From NCBI GenBank assembly GCA_028688225.1, contig JAQTYQ010000002.1, forward strand, positions 62,001-126,000: a DNA stretch of 64,000 bases, in the 5' to 3' direction. A model generated the notes under the pieces. It did no database searches. It worked only from the letters and a program-made list of their open reading frames with translations, and was not told the DNA's origin. Numbering within the stretch: position 1 is the stretch's first letter; every line of letters begins with the position of its first letter. This document shows, one piece after another, positions 1-8,814 of the stretch. Source of the stretch: Opitutaceae bacterium (lineage in GTDB: Bacteria; Verrucomicrobiota; Verrucomicrobiia; Opitutales; Opitutaceae). The position numbers and the translations under genes are program-made.

Positions 1-247
1 GCCCGTCTTTCTTGAAATGCCCTTCAATAGTTTCCAAAAGCGGCCCACAATCTTCACATTTACCCAGCTGTTCCCGGACACTCTTGGTGATACCAGCGAT
101 GTCGGGAATCAATGGTACCTTGCTGTCGCCAATGCGAATGGCCGTGGGGCAACCCGCGCCCAAAAAGAGTCCGAGCGGCTTTTTGTCTGTAGAGAGACAC
201 TGTTGGATATAGCCGATCTGTTTTCCAGGATCCTGCCGATAATTCAT
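1..247 (-). CDS. SIR2-like (sirtuin-fold) protein, N-terminal fragment
   Basis: The reading frame starts at an ATG (245-247) and runs off the left edge, so only 82 residues are visible. They begin MNYRQDPGKQIGYIQQCL and contain PLGLFLGAGCPTAI followed by PLIPDIAGIT. A hydrophobic strand leading into GAGC/S is the nucleotide-binding loop typical of SIR2-like NAD-consuming domains, and the LIPDIAG continuation fits that fold. The start codon overlaps the stop of the upstream DUF2130 gene by four bases (ATGA), so the two are probably translated as a coupled pair. Base composition is clearly lower in GC than the rest of the window. In bacteria such SIR2 domains are often NADase effectors of anti-phage systems; that role here is inferred. 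The catalytic histidine region is not in view. Confidence 0.6.
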   Translation of the reverse strand, partial: MNYRQDPGKQIGYIQQCLSTDKKPLGLFLGAGCPTAIRIGDSKVPLIPDIAGITKSVREQLGKCEDCGPLLETIEGHFKKDG

Positions 248-1542
248 GGGGCCCTCCTTTCATTCGCTCTCTCCTCTATACGAGAATGCGTTTCGAGCGC
301 TTTCATCCCTAGGCCCTCGATCTCCTGCAGCGTCTTCCCGGCGATCCCCTGCATGTCGCCGTACATTCCGACTGTGGCCTGCATAACGCGCTCGATCTGC
401 TCGTCCCGCTTGGCCCACTGCTTTGTGATGGCCTTCTTCTCCTTGTCGAGGTCCTCCTTCATGTTGGAGAACGCCTCGACGATCGCCTGGACACGCTGAC
501 GGAAACGCGGGCCGGTCAGGTAGGAATAAAGTAACTCCATTTTGGTCTGTTGCCCTTCCGATGCCTGGCGGGCCGTCGCTACCTCAATCAGAGATTGACG
601 GAGCAAGATTGCGACCGGGACGGCAACGCGTGGATGTGCCACCCACACCCTCTCCACAAAGTCGAACGCTTCGACGTCCTTAGGTAGGGCATGGCTGACC
701 AGAACAGAAATCTCCGCTTTGGCGGCCCGCTGATCGTCCCGCAGCTTCGGCAGCCATCCGTCGCTCCAATTCTTTGTTCGCTTGCTTTCCCATAGGATCG
801 TTCCGCACGCCTGCCCCAGCGGTCCGATGACGCGCTGTAGGGCATCGCCGCCATGCTCGCCCTTGGGTACCGGTTCTACCGTATCTCCGGGAAACTTGGC
901 CCGCAGGAGTGCTTCGAGTTCCAACTCCTGCACTTCTCCCTGCATCTGCTGGGATCCCTGTTCCGCCCGGCGCTTCAGGTCTTCGATCTGCCTCTGCATC
1001 GAGGCGATGGTCTGCTCTTTCTCGGCGACCTTCAGTTTGAGCTCCTCTTCAGCCTCTTTGCGCGCCTGCTGCCGGGTGGCCGCGAGCCCCTCCTGGATCC
1101 GTTTCTCAACCGTGAGGTCCAGCTCACGTTTGGCGTCGTCCAACTCCCGCTGCTTTTTCAGAAGGTCGGTCTGCGCCCTTTGCGCCTCGGCCAGCTTGGC
1201 ATCGCGAAGCTTCAGTACCTCCTGAAGGTCGGCGACGTCCTTCGTTTTCTGCTCCAGGTCCGTAGAGAGTGCGAGTCTGGCTTTCTTTGCCTCATCGGCA
1301 GCGATTCTGCCACGCTCCGCACGCACCCGCTCTTCCACCTGAGCTTCGACGGCCTCCTTGGCTTTGGACACCGCCTCTTCACGTTCGCGGACCGATTTCT
1401 CCCGGCCGGCAATATCGAGGTCCTTCTGCGCCAGGAGTTGTTCATATTCCTGGCGGGTGGATTCTATGAGCGGAGCGGCCAGCGATTCCGTCAGTTTGAT
1501 CTCATTCTTGCACCTCGGACAGATGATGGTGGGCTCGGTCAT
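244..1542 (-). CDS. DUF2130 protein: zinc ribbon, coiled coil, PD-(D/E)XK-like nuclease core
   Basis: 432 residues from the ATG before TEPTIICPRCKNEIKL; the frame stays open upstream but that part overlaps a palindrome and lacks domain character. A CPRC zinc-ribbon half-site lies at about residues 8-11. A highly charged coiled coil follows to about residue 215. The conserved DUF2130 core has GEHGGDALQRV and ILWESKRTKNW at about residues 227-256. The Asp plus Glu-x-Lys pattern is that of PD-(D/E)XK phosphodiesterases, a superfamily to which I believe DUF2130 has been assigned. Its TGA overlaps the ATG of the SIR2-like gene by four bases. Function is not established; a nuclease or sensor partner of the SIR2 protein is inference. 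Confidence 0.85.
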   Translation of the reverse strand: MTEPTIICPRCKNEIKLTESLAAPLIESTRQEYEQLLAQKDLDIAGREKSVREREEAVSKAKEAVEAQVEERVRAERGRIAADEAKKARLALSTDLEQKTKDVADLQEVLKLRDAKLAEAQRAQTDLLKKQRELDDAKRELDLTVEKRIQEGLAATRQQARKEAEEELKLKVAEKEQTIASMQRQIEDLKRRAEQGSQQMQGEVQELELEALLRAKFPGDTVEPVPKGEHGGDALQRVIGPLGQACGTILWESKRTKNWSDGWLPKLRDDQRAAKAEISVLVSHALPKDVEAFDFVERVWVAHPRVAVPVAILLRQSLIEVATARQASEGQQTKMELLYSYLTGPRFRQRVQAIVEAFSNMKEDLDKEKKAITKQWAKRDEQIERVMQATVGMYGDMQGIAGKTLQEIEGLGMKALETHSRIEERANERRAP

Positions 1543-1852
1543 GGCTATTCTTTCGCTGGCTTCTTGGTGGCTACCGCGCGGCCTATCCGTCGGCTTTGCG
1601 GCTGGAATGACTAAATCAAGGCATGCCAGCCGCAGCCGAGCAACCGCAGAATTTCTCGAATTGAGGTTTTCACGGTTTCCGACCGTTTCTCTTCGCGGCC
1701 TTTGCGACCTTCGTGTGAGGAAATTCATCTCGGAATGCGCAGGCACGGTTTAGATTTCACACCAAGGGCGCAAAGGTCGCCAAGAGTCGGACGGCTGGCG
1801 CCGCCCTGGCCGGCGCGTTGACGCCGGCGCCATCCTGCCTAGCCTTGGGCGC
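1543..1852. other. intergenic stretch between DUF2130 and moxR genes
   Basis: This divergent intergenic region of about 310 bases carries the inverted repeat listed at 1689-1786 and no convincing small gene. GC content changes from moderate to high across it, which makes it a plausible boundary of the left-hand island. Promoters for both divergent genes should lie here, but I see no clear -35/-10 pair. Confidence 0.6.
1689..1786. repeat. palindromic element with tandem 9-mer-like arms
   Basis: The left arm (1689-1723, cttcgcggcctttgcgacct and onward) is the imperfect reverse complement of the right arm (1755-1786, tttcacaccaagggcgcaaa and onward). The arms are built from loosely repeated units of the form CAAAGGCG. 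The centre of about 30 bases has no coding character. It belongs to the class of array-armed palindromes seen repeatedly in this window. Confidence 0.7.
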
Positions 1853-2824
1853 ATGAGCGAATTCATGACCACGGCCCAGGTGGGGGAGGCCCGCCAGGCG
1901 CTCGACCGGCTCAAGGCCAACATGCGCCTCGCCATCAAGGGCAAGGACGACGTCATCGAACGCACCCTGGTCTGCTTCGCCGCGGGCGGGCACCTCCTGA
2001 TCGAGGACCTCCCCGGCCTCGGCAAGACCACGCTGGCCTACTCGCTGGCGCGCTCGATGGACTGCGCGTTCACCCGCATCCAGTTCACCAGCGACCTGCT
2101 GCCGAGCGACGTGACGGGGGTCGCCATCTACGACGAGCACGTCAAGGAGTTCGTGTTCAAACCGGGCCCGATTTTTTCCAACATCGTCCTGGCCGACGAA
2201 ATCAACCGGGCCACGCCCAAGACGCAGTCGGCGCTCCTGGAGGTAATGGACCGGGGCAAGGTCACGATCGACGGCGAGGCCCATGCGGTCGGCGCGCCGT
2301 TCATGGTCCTGGCCACGCAGAATCCGGTCGACTACGAGGGCACCTTCCCGCTGCCCGAAAGCCAGATGGACCGCTTTCTCATGCGCATCCGCATGGGTTA
2401 CCCGGAGGCGGCCGATGAACTGACCATCCTGCGCGCCCAGCGCATGACCTACGATTCGATCCAGCTCAACCCCGCCGTGACGCGCACCGAGGTCCTCCGG
2501 CTCCAGCAGCTGGTCACCCAGGTCTTTCTCGAGGAGAGCGTGCTCGATTTCATCCTGCGGATCGTCGCGGCGACGCGCACCGAGGCGGAGTTCAAGGCCG
2601 GCATCAGCGTGCGCGGCGGCCTCGCGCTCAAGCTGGCGGCGCAGGCCCGGGCCCTCCTGCAGGGGCGCGATTTCGTGGTGCCCGAGGACGTGCTCGAGCT
2701 CGTGCAGCCCGTGCTCGGCCACCGGCTGGCGCTGGTGCGGCAGACGTCCGACGCGCTGGAGGAGCGCACGGCCATCGGCGCCGTTTTGCGGCGGATCGTG
2801 GCGTCCATCGCCCTCCCGGTCTAG
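1853..2824 (+). CDS. MoxR-family AAA+ ATPase
   Basis: 323 residues. Walker A GLGKTTLA lies at about 55-62 and Walker [15 protein letters not shown] at about 112-125, followed by [22 protein letters not shown], the signature of the MoxR/RavA class (AAA_3 plus AAA lid). MoxR ATPases act as chaperone-like factors for neighbouring von Willebrand or membrane proteins. Here the gene leads a co-directional set with a DUF58 protein and a transglutaminase protein, a conserved arrangement of unknown exact role, usually linked to envelope or protein maturation. The ATG at 1853 is chosen because homology to the family begins soon after it; a second in-frame ATG lies four codons downstream. Confidence 0.95.
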   Translation: MSEFMTTAQVGEARQALDRLKANMRLAIKGKDDVIERTLVCFAAGGHLLIEDLPGLGKTTLAYSLARSMDCAFTRIQFTSDLLPSDVTGVAIYDEHVKEFVFKPGPIFSNIVLADEINRATPKTQSALLEVMDRGKVTIDGEAHAVGAPFMVLATQNPVDYEGTFPLPESQMDRFLMRIRMGYPEAADELTILRAQRMTYDSIQLNPAVTRTEVLRLQQLVTQVFLEESVLDFILRIVAATRTEAEFKAGISVRGGLALKLAAQARALLQGRDFVVPEDVLELVQPVLGHRLALVRQTSDALEERTAIGAVLRRIVASIALPV

Positions 2825-2834
2825 CGACCGGTCG

Positions 2835-2945
2835 GCAAACTCCAAACGCCAAGGTTTCAAATCCCAAAGGAATTCCACAACGGGAGCCGATTTGGGCATG
2901 AGTATTCCTTGGAATTTGGAGCTTGGAGTTTGGCATTTTGACGCG
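2835..2945. repeat. palindromic element with tandem heptamer arms
   Basis: The left arm (2835-2877) and right arm (2903-2945) are imperfect reverse complements around a centre of about 25 bases. Read on the minus strand the right arm is a run of heptamers CCAAACT, CCAAGCT, CCAAATT; the left arm carries CCAAACG, CCAAGGT and relatives. It fills almost the entire moxR-DUF58 gap and ends eleven bases before the DUF58 start codon, so it would form a long hairpin in the operon mRNA. Confidence 0.8.
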
Positions 2946-2956
2946 AGGAGACACCG

Positions 2957-4303
2957 ATGAATGCCCCCGGGAAAATTGTGAACCCGAGCGCGGACTGGCA
3001 GGGCGCCGGCCGGCGGGATCGGTGGCGCTTCCGCTGGAGCGAACTGCTCTGGTCGCTCATCTATCCGGCGCGGAAGCACCGCATCGTGCTGACCGTGCCC
3101 GGCCTGGTCCTGATCGGCCTGGCGCTCGGCATCGGCTCGGCGGCCTACAACACGGCGAGCAACATCCTTTTCATCACCCTCTCTCTGCTGCTGGCCTGCC
3201 TCATTCTCAGCGGCCTGATGTCGTGGTTCAACCTCCGGGGCGTGTGCTGGCGGCTGCTGCTGTCGCCGCCGGCGCGGGCGGGGCAGGAGACGCCGGTGAC
3301 GCTGGAGCTGTGGAATCGCAAGACGCTGCTGCCGACCTATGGCCTCTGGTTTGAACTCGGCGCGCGGCCGGTGGCGGCGGAAGCCCCGCGGGCGGAGACC
3401 ACCTTCCGGGCGTCGTCGGCGGAGATCCGGGCCGCGCTGGCCCGCGACGAACAGACGGCCGTGCGCACCGTCCTGCCCTTGCGCGAGCGGCTGGATCCGG
3501 GCGGCCAGGCGCGGCTCGACTGGCTTTTCACCCCGGCGCGGCGGGGCCGGGTGCGGGTGGAACTGGAGAGCGTGGGTTCGCTGTTCCCGTTTGGCTTCCT
3601 GCGCAAGAACCACGGCACCCGGCTGCAGCGCGAGATGATCGTCTGGCCGGCGCCCGTCGGTTATCAGTTCGTGCGGCGGGCGGCCGCCGTGCGCCAGGCG
3701 GAGGGCGAGCGGGTGGCGCGGCCCGGCGCCAGCAACGACCTGCTGGCGTTGCGGCGCTACCAGGCGGGCGATTCCCACCGGCTCATCCATTGGAAGGCCA
3801 GCGCGCGCCTGCGGCAGCTCCTGGTCCGGCAGTTCGCGGCCGAGAGCGCGGAAGGCTATTCCCTGTGGGTCGAGACGCCGCCCGGCGTGTGGACGCGCGA
3901 GGACCAGTTCGAACTGCTCTGCCGCTTCGCGGCGACGCTGGCGGAGGACCTGTTCACCGCCGGCCGGCTCACCACTACCGCCGTGAACGGGGAGGAGCCG
4001 GTGATCGTCCGCCGGGTGCGGGATCTGGAATCGTTCCTGGACCGACTGGCGCTGCTCGAGTGGCGGGAAGGAAGCCGGAGACCGGAGACGGGAGACCGAA
4101 GGCCGGAGACTGGAGACCGGAGGCCGGAGGCCGGAAGCCGGAAGCCAGATGTCAGAAGCCAGAACTCGGGATTCAGAACTCTGAACCAAGAACCCGGCTC
4201 GGGCGCCCCTTTCCGTCCGCGCCGTCATGCGATCACCTTCGTCCCCGAGGGGGTCCGGGGCGTTGCCGCCCACATCGATGGAGAAAAAACGGCCACAACT
4301 TAG
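2957..4303 (+). CDS. DUF58 domain protein with translated heptapeptide repeat
   Basis: 448 residues. Two adjacent membrane segments at about 35-85 (IVLTVPGLVLIGLALGIG, ILFITLSLLLACLILSGL) precede the DUF58 core, recognised by RRYQAGDSHRLIHWKASAR near residue 262-280. Members accompany MoxR ATPases and are membrane proteins of uncertain function. The C-terminal part from about residue 372 is abnormal: it is encoded by a heptanucleotide array (4070-4195) and reads as heptapeptides such as RRPETGD, RRPETGD, RRPEAGS. After the array the protein resumes with RRHAITFVPEGVRGV. Its last 26 bases overlap the start of the transglutaminase gene. The repeat probably forms a disordered linker. Confidence 0.9.
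   Translation: MNAPGKIVNPSADWQGAGRRDRWRFRWSELLWSLIYPARKHRIVLTVPGLVLIGLALGIGSAAYNTASNILFITLSLLLACLILSGLMSWFNLRGVCWRLLLSPPARAGQETPVTLELWNRKTLLPTYGLWFELGARPVAAEAPRAETTFRASSAEIRAALARDEQTAVRTVLPLRERLDPGGQARLDWLFTPARRGRVRVELESVGSLFPFGFLRKNHGTRLQREMIVWPAPVGYQFVRRAAAVRQAEGERVARPGASNDLLALRRYQAGDSHRLIHWKASARLRQLLVRQFAAESAEGYSLWVETPPGVWTREDQFELLCRFAATLAEDLFTAGRLTTTAVNGEEPVIVRRVRDLESFLDRLALLEWREGSRRPETGDRRPETGDRRPEAGSRKPDVRSQNSGFRTLNQEPGSGAPFRPRRHAITFVPEGVRGVAAHIDGEKTATT
4070..4195 (+). repeat. heptanucleotide tandem array inside the DUF58 gene
   Basis: Eighteen contiguous degenerate heptamers can be counted, starting GGAAGCC, GGAGACC, GGAGACG, GGAGACC, GAAGGCC and drifting to AGAACTC and AGAACCC at the end. 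Because seven is coprime to three, the array reads as a heptapeptide repeat in any frame. It contains no stop in the DUF58 frame. I see no matching inverted arm nearby, so this is a single-arm case of the array class. Confidence 0.85.
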
Positions 4304-6587
4304 CATCGACGAGCTGCATCAGCTCCGGTGGCTGCTCGGCGGCCTGCTGGCCTTGAGCGCGGTCTGGACCGTGTTGTACCTTGAGATCGACGCCTGGCTG
4401 CTGGCCGGCGTTGCCACCATCGCCCTCGGGGCGGTGCTCGTGCGGCCGGAACTGCCGGCCCGCCTGCCGCTGCTGGCGCACCAGCTTGCGTTTCCGTTCA
4501 TCGCGGCGTTCTTTGCCTGGGACGTCTACTCCACGGCGGAGCTGCTGCCGGCGCTGATCCGGCTCGACATCCTCCTGCTGCTTTACCGGGGCATCAGCTA
4601 CCGCCGGAAGCGCGATGATCTGCAGCTGATCATCCTCGGACTTTTTCTGGTGATGGTGGCCGGGGTGCTCACGGTTTCGCTGGCGTTTGCGGTGCAAATC
4701 CTCGTGTTTACGGGCTGCACGCTGGCCTTCCTGCTGGTGATCACGCTCACGGAGGCGGCCGAAAACGCAAATCCGGGACCGGGCGCCCTGCGGCCGGGGC
4801 CGCCGCGCAACCAGGTTCCGGCCTGGGCCCGGATTCACTGGCGGCGGTTCGCCCGGCGGCTGCGGGCGGTGACCGACTGGCGGCTGCTCACGGTGGGCGG
4901 CCTGTTGTTTGTCGTCGTGGTCGCCCTGTCCGCGCTCCTGTTCATGTCCATTCCGCGGTTTCAGCTGGAGAACAGCTTTTTCCTCGATCGCTTCATCACC
5001 AAGAAAAGCCGCACGGGCTTTTCGGACTCGATCCGTTTCGGCGACGTGATCGACATCCAACAGGACGACTCGGTGGCGCTGCGTGTCGACATCTCGGATC
5101 CGACCCGCGCCCCCGTCACCCCTTACTGGCGCATGGTGGTGCTCGACGAATACCACGCCGGCGTCCTCCGCACTTCACGGCGGCTGCAAAACGAACTGCT
5201 GGTCAGCGCGCAGATGTCCACCGTGGTGCCGGGCACGCTGCGGGCGCCGCGGACCTTCCCCGTTTACTGGACCTTCTATTTCGAGGCGGGCATCAGCCGG
5301 CATCTGCCCGTCACGGGCTCCTTCTCCCTGCTGCGGTTCCGGGAGCCGCAATGGGTGCAGCAGCAAAACAGCCTGCGCCTGATCGCGCTCCGCAACGAGC
5401 CGGTGACCATGACCGCCTACCGCGTGGACGACCTGCAGACCGACGGGTTTGTGCCGGACCGGCTCTTTGGCCCGTTGCTGCGCGCCACCGAGCGCGCCCG
5501 GCCTGACGACCAACCGGTGCACCGGGAGGGGGACGAGGCCGACCGGCCGCGGCCCGCGTATCCCCTGACCACCCTGCAACTCCCTGGCGGGGCCGACGAC
5601 CGGCAGGCCCTGAAACAGTTTGTCCATGCCATCACCGGCGGCGCCGATCTCCGCGCGGAGGAATTCGCGGCCCGGGCCAGCCGCTGGCTGGCGGAGAAGC
5701 ACGGCTACTCGCTGCAGGTAAACCTGCCCGAAGGCGACCGGGATCCGGTCGTGCGATGGATGGAATCCGGCCGGCCGGGTCATTGCGAGCTGTTCACCGC
5801 CGCCTTCACCCTGCTGGCCCGGGCGGCCGGTTTTCCCACACGGGTGATCACCGGATTCAAGGGGGGCGACTGGAATGCCTACGAGAATTATTACATGGTG
5901 CGCAATACGAACGCCCACGCCTGGTGCGAGGTGTATGATGGCCGCACCGGGTGGTTCCGGGTCGATCCGACCATCGGCGCGGCGGCGGTCACCACCACGG
6001 AACAGGGGTCGGTCGGTCCGGCGGCGATCACGCGCCGGATCGACCGGAGCTGGCAGGCCCGCCTCGACGCCATCCGCATCCTTTGGTACCGCCGCATCGT
6101 CAGTTTCGACCAGCGCACCCAGCTGGCGCTGGTGACCTCGCTCAAGGAAGCCGCGGGCAACTTCGGCACGGCGCTCCAGGATGTCCTGAGGAACGCCGGC
6201 CGCGCGGTGCAGCGCTGGCTGCGGCGTCCCTGGCATGCGCCGCGCATCCTGGGCTGGTTGGGGGTCGCGGCTGCCGGCGCGGGCGCCGGGCTGCTGTGGT
6301 GGCGGCTGGGGCGTCCGTGGTGGTGGCGCGTCTGGGGCGCCCGGCGGCCCGCCGGAGCCGATCCCGTGCGGCGCAAGGCGGGCCGATTCCTCGTACGCTT
6401 CCGGGCGCGGTCAGCCGCCGGCGCACCGGTGAATGCGGGGGGCGTGTGGGCGGACCTGCAGCGGCTGCGCTACGGTTCGCGGGAGACCTGGCCGGAGCCG
6501 CAGGCGGTGTTCCGCCGCGCGCGGCGGGCGCTGCGGGCGGAACGACGGCCCCTCGGTTGGCACCATTCAACCGGAAACCACGGATAA
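4278..6587 (+). CDS. DUF3488/transglutaminase-like membrane protein (TgpA type)
   Basis: 769 residues from the ATG at 4278, inside the end of the DUF58 gene; translation is likely coupled. The first 250 residues hold about seven hydrophobic segments (DUF3488). A soluble transglutaminase-core domain follows with the catalytic triad visible: Cys in GHCELF (about 502), His in NAHAWCEVYD (about 545) and Asp in FRVDPT (about 561). A last membrane segment lies near 665-690 (ILGWLGVAAAGAGAGLLWW) and is followed by a basic tail. The architecture matches TgpA of Pseudomonas, an essential periplasmic-facing transglutaminase, and the MoxR-DUF58-TGase set is a recurrent operon. Confidence 0.93.
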   Translation: MEKKRPQLSIDELHQLRWLLGGLLALSAVWTVLYLEIDAWLLAGVATIALGAVLVRPELPARLPLLAHQLAFPFIAAFFAWDVYSTAELLPALIRLDILLLLYRGISYRRKRDDLQLIILGLFLVMVAGVLTVSLAFAVQILVFTGCTLAFLLVITLTEAAENANPGPGALRPGPPRNQVPAWARIHWRRFARRLRAVTDWRLLTVGGLLFVVVVALSALLFMSIPRFQLENSFFLDRFITKKSRTGFSDSIRFGDVIDIQQDDSVALRVDISDPTRAPVTPYWRMVVLDEYHAGVLRTSRRLQNELLVSAQMSTVVPGTLRAPRTFPVYWTFYFEAGISRHLPVTGSFSLLRFREPQWVQQQNSLRLIALRNEPVTMTAYRVDDLQTDGFVPDRLFGPLLRATERARPDDQPVHREGDEADRPRPAYPLTTLQLPGGADDRQALKQFVHAITGGADLRAEEFAARASRWLAEKHGYSLQVNLPEGDRDPVVRWMESGRPGHCELFTAAFTLLARAAGFPTRVITGFKGGDWNAYENYYMVRNTNAHAWCEVYDGRTGWFRVDPTIGAAAVTTTEQGSVGPAAITRRIDRSWQARLDAIRILWYRRIVSFDQRTQLALVTSLKEAAGNFGTALQDVLRNAGRAVQRWLRRPWHAPRILGWLGVAAAGAGAGLLWWRLGRPWWWRVWGARRPAGADPVRRKAGRFLVRFRARSAAGAPVNAGGVWADLQRLRYGSRETWPEPQAVFRRARRALRAERRPLGWHHSTGNHG

Positions 6588-6755
6588 ACACCGATGGGCG
6601 CAGATGCAGAATGAAACACATCCTGCGTTCACGTTTTCGGTTCACCATCGCTGAGTGAAGCGGCGGGATGCCTCTCGCCCTGTTTGCCGGCCCTCCGGGG
6701 CATTCGTGCCCATCCGCGTCCATCTGTGGTGCAAGTGCATGAATCCGGTTCAATT
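6562..6755. repeat. long palindrome at the convergent junction
   Basis: The left arm (6562-6606; contains ccacggataaacaccgatgg) matches the reverse complement of the right arm (6701-6755; cccatccgcgtccatctgtg). Arm units resemble CACGGATAAA repeated. The left arm overlaps the end of the transglutaminase gene and the right arm overlaps the mrdA stop codon. It may terminate transcription in both directions. The centre of about 95 bases has no supported gene. Confidence 0.75.
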
Positions 6756-8717
6756 GGCGGTGAGACGGGCCGGGGCCGCCCCGCCCTGCTGCTTTTTTTC
6801 GAACCAGGCCTTCAGCACGGCTTGGGCCACGGGCGCGGCATAGCGGCCGCCGGCGTAGGTCTCCCCCGGCCTATCGCCCTCGATGGCCACCGCGACCGCG
6901 ATCTGGGGATCATCGACGGGCGCGAAGCAGACAAACCAGGCGATGTTGATGATCGCGTTTAGCGGGCCGGTTTGCGCGGTGCCCGTCTTGCCGGCAATGC
7001 GCAGACCGGGGATGCGCAGGAAATTCGCGGTGAGAATCCGGGCCGTGCCGCGCGTGGTGCATCCTTCCATGCCGTCGAGGACGGCCGCGTACTGGCCGGG
7101 CGCGAGGCCGATGGGCTCGGTGTGCTGCGGCGCGCGGTCCGGGTCGTGGATCAAGGTGGGCCTGGTCGTGGTCTCGCCGCGGGCTAGGGAGGCGGTCAGG
7201 CAGGCCATCCCGAGCGGCGTGACGCCGACGAAGCCCTGGCCGATGGCCATGTTCGCCGTATCGCCGTCAAACCAGGCCTCATCCTTGACCCGCTGCTTCC
7301 AGGCGGGGTCGGGGATGAGCATGCGCCGGGTCTCATGCGGCAGGTCGATGCCGGCGGGCTGGTCGAGGTGGAAGCGGCGGGCCTCGGCGGCAATCAGGTT
7401 GGGGCCGATCTGCAGGCCGTACGTGTAGAAGAAAATGTCGCAGCTCTGGGCGATGGCCTCGCGCAGGGCCATGACGCCATGGTGCGCATAGCCGCCCGCA
7501 CTTTTGTCGCAGTAGAACGTGCGGCCGCCAATCCGCAGCGTGCCGCCGCATTCGGCGGTGGAGCCGGCGGCGGTCAGGCGGCCGCTGCGCAGGCCGGCCA
7601 GGGTGGTGATGAGCTTGAAGGTGGAGCCCGGCGGATAAACGCCGCCGATCGCCCGGTTGGTCCAGGCCTCGCGGTCATTGATATCCTGCGCCGCGGCGGT
7701 GCTCAGGCGCGGCGAGAATGCATTCAGATCGTAATCCGGCACGCTCGCCAGCACAAGCACCTCGCCGGTGTGCACGTCGAGGGCGACGGCAGCGCCCTTG
7801 AGGTTGTCGAACTGTTTCATCGCCTGCTCGGTCGCGAGCTGCAGGTCGATGTCGAGGCTGGTGACCAGATTGTGGCCCTGCACCGGCATGCGCTTTTCCA
7901 GGGGCGGATTGACGCGAAAACCCGCCGGGTCGACCCGGTAGATCGTGCCGCCGGTCTCGCCCTGGAGCAGGGCATCGTAACGCAATTCGAGGCCGTCGCG
8001 GCCGACCGTGCCCTTGAAGGCATAGGTCTTGAGATCCTCGCCGGGCACATCCTGCACGGAGACCTCCTCGCTGGCCCCGACGTAGCCGAGGGTATGCGCG
8101 GCGGCGGAAGCGTAGGGGTAGAAGCGGGTGCTGGAGGTGTAGACCTGCAGCGGGGATTCGACCGGGAGGCGCTCGATGAGCCGGGCGTACTCCTCGGGCT
8201 TCAGGTCGTCGAGCAGGATGTAGGGCAGCAGCAGCTGTTGCTGGAAGTGGCGGTTGAGGTCGCGCAGGTCGACCTTTTCGCTGCGGCCCAGCAGCCGGTT
8301 GATCTGGTCCAGGTAGCGCTGGACCACTTGGGCGCGGGCGATCTGCTCGAGCTGGCCGGGCGAGGGCCGGTCGCTGCGGGTGATGTCGCCCTCCGTCTCG
8401 CTCTCCCGATAACTGCGCACGATCTCGATGTACTCGGTGCGGAATTCTCCGCGCAGCTCGTCGAGATAGAGCGTGACGGCAAACCGCGACCGGTTGCCCA
8501 CGAGCAGGCGGCCGTCGCGGTCGTAGATGTTGCCGCGCGGTCCGGGCACCAGCACGCGGCGCTGGTTCTGGAGACGCTCGCGCTCGCCGTAGTCGCCGGA
8601 CCGGAAGAGCTGGCGGTAGGCCAGGCCGGTCGCGAGCACGAGCATCATCCCCACGATCAGGAAGTGGAAAAGCAGGAGGCGTGGTCGCTGCGGCTTGTAG
8701 GTCTCGATGATGCTCAC
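6750..8717 (-). CDS. mrdA: penicillin-binding protein 2 (peptidoglycan transpeptidase)
   Basis: 655 residues from a GTG start. A single N-terminal membrane anchor (LLLFHFLIVGMMLVLATGLA) is followed by the dimerisation domain and then the transpeptidase domain. The active-site motifs are GSTFK (about 363-367), SCD in QSCDIFFYTYG, and KTGT in AGKTGTAQTG (about 572). It cross-links peptidoglycan for lateral wall elongation. It is the last gene of the mreB-mreC-mreD-mrdA set, 97 bases after mreD. No rodA follows; the next gene converges on it. Length is normal for PBP2. Confidence 0.95.
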   Translation of the reverse strand: MSIIETYKPQRPRLLLFHFLIVGMMLVLATGLAYRQLFRSGDYGERERLQNQRRVLVPGPRGNIYDRDGRLLVGNRSRFAVTLYLDELRGEFRTEYIEIVRSYRESETEGDITRSDRPSPGQLEQIARAQVVQRYLDQINRLLGRSEKVDLRDLNRHFQQQLLLPYILLDDLKPEEYARLIERLPVESPLQVYTSSTRFYPYASAAAHTLGYVGASEEVSVQDVPGEDLKTYAFKGTVGRDGLELRYDALLQGETGGTIYRVDPAGFRVNPPLEKRMPVQGHNLVTSLDIDLQLATEQAMKQFDNLKGAAVALDVHTGEVLVLASVPDYDLNAFSPRLSTAAAQDINDREAWTNRAIGGVYPPGSTFKLITTLAGLRSGRLTAAGSTAECGGTLRIGGRTFYCDKSAGGYAHHGVMALREAIAQSCDIFFYTYGLQIGPNLIAAEARRFHLDQPAGIDLPHETRRMLIPDPAWKQRVKDEAWFDGDTANMAIGQGFVGVTPLGMACLTASLARGETTTRPTLIHDPDRAPQHTEPIGLAPGQYAAVLDGMEGCTTRGTARILTANFLRIPGLRIAGKTGTAQTGPLNAIINIAWFVCFAPVDDPQIAVAVAIEGDRPGETYAGGRYAAPVAQAVLKAWFEKKQQGGAAPARLTAN

Positions 8718-8814
8718 GGCGGCGGACGCATGGAACCGGGGTTCCGGCGGAGGGCTTCAGCACGGGGAACGTCCCGCAGGGATTTCGGGCGCGGCGGCAT
8801 GCGGCGGGGCGGTT

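Noticed and set aside
4070..4195. CRISPR-like array
   Set aside because: The units are seven bases, contiguous and without spacers, and lie in a coding frame.
1757..4306. 849-codon minus-strand open frame opposite moxR and the DUF58 gene
   Set aside because: It is an Arg/Pro/Ala/Gln-rich frame complementary to two clear genes and has no domain character; high GC makes such antisense frames common.
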